This document shows, piece by piece, positions 13,731-15,458 of a DNA stretch of 15,458 nt. Source of the DNA: Lachnospiraceae bacterium (GTDB lineage Bacteria; Bacillota; Clostridia; Lachnospirales; Lachnospiraceae); NCBI GenBank assembly GCA_017412265.1, contig JAFPYK010000076.1, positions 1 through 15,458 of the forward strand, read 5' to 3'. The notes under the pieces are model-generated. The model did not search any database, was not told the DNA's origin, and worked only from the letters and a program-made list of their open reading frames with translations. How positions within the stretch are numbered: position 1 is the first letter of the stretch; each line of letters starts with the position of its first letter. Made by a program: the position numbers and the translations under genes.

Positions 13731-14657
13731 TCACTCCATCTCAATCTCGATCCCGGTCCCTGCAAATGTCTCCTGAAGCTTCGACAGATCGAAGACCTTC
13801 GCCCTCGACTGCCCCTGCTGCAGAAGCCTCGTCCGGACCTGGACCCGCTTCTCGATCTTCTCCTCGATGATCTGCTCGATCCGCGCCCGGTTCTCCTCCT
13901 TCGAGACAAAATCACTGCACATCGGGTCCGTGAAGACCAGCTCCAGCGTGTTGCCGTCGCCGGTGCTCGGCGTCGCGTCCGACAGCACCGCCTTCAGCGC
14001 CCGGTCCGCGTTCTGCAGGATCGCCTGCCAGTTTGCCGCGACCGCCTTCAGGTCCTCCGAAACCGCCTCCGGCCGCATCCGCGGACCCTCCTCCGCTGCC
14101 GGCTTCCCGCCCTGCGGCCGGATCATCTGCCGCACCGGGATCCCGTCGCGCACCTTATTCTCCAGCTGCCGCACCCGGTCCGTCACCGAATCCAGATTCT
14201 CCTCCATCTGCGGCCGGCACAGCTTCACCAGCGTCATCTCCGCTGTTACCCGCTTCTGCCCGGAGAAACGCATCTCCTGCGTGGCCTCCGACAGCACCCG
14301 GATGTAGCGCATCAGCTGCTCCGGATCCAGCTCCTGCCCGAGCCCCGTCATCTCCGTGATCTGGTCCGCAGGCACGTCCACCAGGTCCGCCGCCTGCTCC
14401 GACGCCTGCAGCAGAAGCACATTTCTCAGATACCAGGCAAAATCCTGGATGAACCGGTCCAGGTCCGCGCCGGCGGTCACCTGCTCGTCCAGGATCTCCA
14501 TTGCGCGCACCACGTCCTCCTGCATCACCGCCCGCAGCAGCGCCGAGAACGTCACCGCGTCCACCGTGCCCAGCTGCGCCAGCACCTTCTCATACGTCAG
14601 CTTCTGGTTGAAATAAAACGAGATGCACTGGTCCAGGATACTCAGGCCGTCGCGCAT
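13731..14657 (-). CDS. dnaX: dnaX 3' part: DNA polymerase III gamma/tau, after the internal stop
   Basis: This piece continues dnaX in the same frame, downstream of a TAA at 14705-14703; residues DEQAVRYIAKKADGS link the stop to this ATG. It holds the end of the AAA+ lid (SMRDGLSILDQCISF, the conserved M-R-D-A-L-S-L-L-D-Q block with Gly for Ala), then the helical clamp-loader collar (about 230-360 of the full protein) and a linker with QLENKVRD. The C-terminal domain (WQAILQNADRALKAVLSDA onward) matches Gram-positive DnaX tails. Read through, the protein would be 522 residues, a normal length. Without read-through this fragment needs its own start, and no ribosome binding site precedes the ATG. 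It ends 10 bases before the PIG-L start. Confidence 0.85.
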   Translation of the reverse strand: MRDGLSILDQCISFYFNQKLTYEKVLAQLGTVDAVTFSALLRAVMQEDVVRAMEILDEQVTAGADLDRFIQDFAWYLRNVLLLQASEQAADLVDVPADQITEMTGLGQELDPEQLMRYIRVLSEATQEMRFSGQKRVTAEMTLVKLCRPQMEENLDSVTDRVRQLENKVRDGIPVRQMIRPQGGKPAAEEGPRMRPEAVSEDLKAVAANWQAILQNADRALKAVLSDATPSTGDGNTLELVFTDPMCSDFVSKEENRARIEQIIEEKIEKRVQVRTRLLQQGQSRAKVFDLSKLQETFAGTGIEIEME

Positions 14658-14702
14658 CGAGCCGTCAGCCTTCTTCGCGATGTAGCGGACCGCCTGCTCA
14701 TC

Positions 14703-14705
14703 TTA
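14703..14705 (-). other. dnaX: In-frame TAA codon interrupting dnaX (codon 199)
   Basis: The minus strand reads GGC GTG GAG TAA GAT GAG CAG, and the DnaX frame is open and conserved on both sides with no gap in alignment to related DnaX sequences as I recall them. A single base change from GAA, AAA, CAA or another sense codon would explain it. It is neither TGA nor TAG, so selenocysteine and pyrrolysine are not options. Other genes in this window (plsC, ybaB and the 173-residue gene) end normally at TAA, which argues against TAA being reassigned. Confidence 0.85.
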
Positions 14706-15299
14706 CTCCACGCCCTCCTGCGCCAGCAGGCTCTCCAGGTGAGAGGCCACCGTATCGATGCTCATGCGCCGGAAATCATACCTCTGGCACCGCGAGAGAA
14801 TCGTGATCGGAATCTTGTGCGGCTCCGTCGTCGCCAGGATGAAGATCACATAAGACGGCGGCTCCTCCAGCGTCTTCAGCAGCGCGTTAAATGCCCCCGT
14901 CGACAGCATATGCACCTCGTCGATGATATAGACCTTGTAACGCCCCTGCGTCGGCGAATACTGCACCTCGTCGATGATCTCCCGGATATTGTCGACGCCG
15001 TTGTTGGACGCCGCGTCGATCTCGATCACATTCATCGACGTCCCCCCGAGGATCGCCCGGCACGAAGCACACTCATTGCACGGGCTGCCGTTGACCGGAT
15101 GCTCACAGTTGACCGCCCGCGCGAAGATCTTCGCCACCGACGTCTTGCCCGTACCGCGCGTGCCCGTAAATAAATAGGCATGCCCGATGCGGTCCGCGAG
15201 AATCTGGTTGCGCAGCGTCGTCACCACCGCGTCCTGCCCGCGCACCTGCTCAAAATTCACCGGCCGGAACTTCCGGTAAAGTGCTGTATAAGAAGCCAT
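14703..15299 (-). CDS. dnaX: dnaX 5' part: DNA polymerase III gamma/tau ATPase domain, ending at an internal stop
   Basis: DnaX subunits form the clamp-loader motor that puts the sliding clamp on DNA. This 198-residue piece holds most of the AAA+ ATPase: YRKFRP start (8-13), Walker A GTRGTGKT (46-53), the zinc cysteines Cys65, Cys74, Cys77 and Cys80, Walker B VYIIDE (123-128), LLKTLEEPP (140-148), sensor 1 LATTEPHKIP (155-164) and arginine finger SRCQRYDF (169-176). It ends at a TAA within the lid. I chose the ATG at 15299 after GGAAAGGAAG; upstream in-frame sequence is not DnaX-like. As read, it lacks the collar and could not assemble a clamp loader, so the gene is either misread here, bypassed by read-through, or a second copy exists elsewhere. 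Confidence 0.92.
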   Translation of the reverse strand: MASYTALYRKFRPVNFEQVRGQDAVVTTLRNQILADRIGHAYLFTGTRGTGKTSVAKIFARAVNCEHPVNGSPCNECASCRAILGGTSMNVIEIDAASNNGVDNIREIIDEVQYSPTQGRYKVYIIDEVHMLSTGAFNALLKTLEEPPSYVIFILATTEPHKIPITILSRCQRYDFRRMSIDTVASHLESLLAQEGVE

Positions 15300-15352
15300 C
15301 GTCTCTTCCTTTCCGAAGGACGCGCCCCGCGGGCGCCTCCTCATATCACAAA

Positions 15353-15378
15353 GCAGTGGTGAGTTTCCCCACCACTGC
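15353..15378 (-). terminator. Hairpin between the last partial gene and dnaX, probable terminator
   Basis: GCAGTGGTG and CACCACTGC form a perfect 9-bp stem with an eight-base loop. On the minus strand it is followed by only a short T-run (TTTGTG). It probably ends transcription of the gene at the right edge and implies dnaX has its own promoter, which I could not identify. Confidence 0.6.
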
Positions 15379-15410
15379 GCGAATCATCCGTTGTCGATTG
15401 TCACCGGGGC

Positions 15411-15458
15411 TTAATTCTTCGTACCGAAGATGATGCCCAGAGCCTTCGCTTCCTTCAC
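15411..15458 (-). CDS. 3' end of an unidentified minus-strand gene
   Basis: The last 15 codons of a frame entering from the right edge read VKEAKALGIIFGTKN and end at TAA (15413-15411). The fragment is too short to name. It is supported mainly by the hairpin that follows at the right distance and by a helix-like composition. A second frame is open for longer here but runs through the hairpin, which makes it less likely. Confidence 0.4.
   Translation of the reverse strand: MKEAKALGIIFGTKN

Noticed and set aside
13721..13915. Arg/Ser-rich N-terminal extension of the PIG-L protein
   Set aside because: It overlaps the end of dnaX in another frame, lacks any ribosome binding site, and normal PIG-L sequence begins at 13720.
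14703..14705. Reassigned TAA codon or recoded amino acid in dnaX
   Set aside because: Several genes in the window end normally at TAA, and known selenocysteine and pyrrolysine recoding use TGA and TAG.
13575..15173. A 532-codon open frame on the plus strand opposite dnaX
   Set aside because: It is a Leu/Arg/His-rich shadow of dnaX and PIG-L coding sequence, with no ribosome binding site or family resemblance.
15300..15410. SRP RNA or tRNA gene upstream of dnaX, as in some Gram-positives
   Set aside because: I find neither the conserved SRP tetraloop region nor a tRNA cloverleaf; the stretch holds only a terminator-like hairpin and the dnaX ribosome binding site.

Overview
The window looks like a chromosomal segment from a GC-rich low-GC-phylum Gram-positive, most likely a Lachnospiraceae-like clostridium. 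The supporting signs are a Gram-positive (Bacillus-type) LexA box, strong AGGAGG-type ribosome binding sites, sigma-A-like promoters, a DUF5711 protein, a YolD-like protein beside a Y-family polymerase, and clostridial-style conserved hypotheticals. This is inference from gene content; there is no rRNA or other taxonomic marker.

Layout. (1) Bases 1-1400 are visibly AT-richer than the rest. They hold the N-terminal part of a secreted Rhs/WapA-like protein (minus strand, running off the left edge) and a divergent TetR-type regulator. An 11-bp inverted repeat lies between them and is a plausible operator pair. (2) Bases 5345-1442 (minus) look like one transcription unit: a trpB-like gene, trpA, a small coiled-coil membrane protein and a CapA-family lipoprotein, closed by a strong terminator. 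The trpB-like product aligns end to end with tryptophan synthase beta but lacks the PLP-binding lysine and several other active-site residues, while keeping alpha-interface residues. No other trp gene is present. (3) Bases 5339-6793 (plus) hold plsC and a conserved membrane protein. The plsC and trpB promoters share one TTGGCAA as overlapping -35 boxes. (4) Bases 9781-6829 (minus) hold ybaB, recR, a DUF5711 protein and cvpA, tightly packed at the front. (5) Bases 12559-9853 (minus) form an SOS mutagenesis cassette: a LexA/UmuD-like self-cleaving repressor, a Y-family polymerase and a YolD-like protein, driven by a promoter whose spacer is a LexA box. (6) Bases 15299-12606 (minus) hold dnaX, a PIG-L deacetylase and a small unknown protein. 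dnaX carries an in-frame TAA at codon 199. The last 48 bases are the 3' end of an unidentified minus-strand gene.

How they fit together. dnaX, ybaB and recR are neighbours in many bacteria; here the SOS cassette and the PIG-L pair lie between dnaX and ybaB. Most of the window concerns replication and repair (dnaX, ybaB, recR, translesion polymerase) and the cell envelope (plsC, capA, cvpA, membrane proteins). The strongest candidate for something undescribed is the degenerate TrpB paired with a TrpA in a trp-operon-free setting. Next are the interrupted dnaX and the Rhs/TetR pair. I see no CRISPR array, tRNA, rRNA or insertion sequence. The longest stretch without a gene is 531-788, which is described under its own features.
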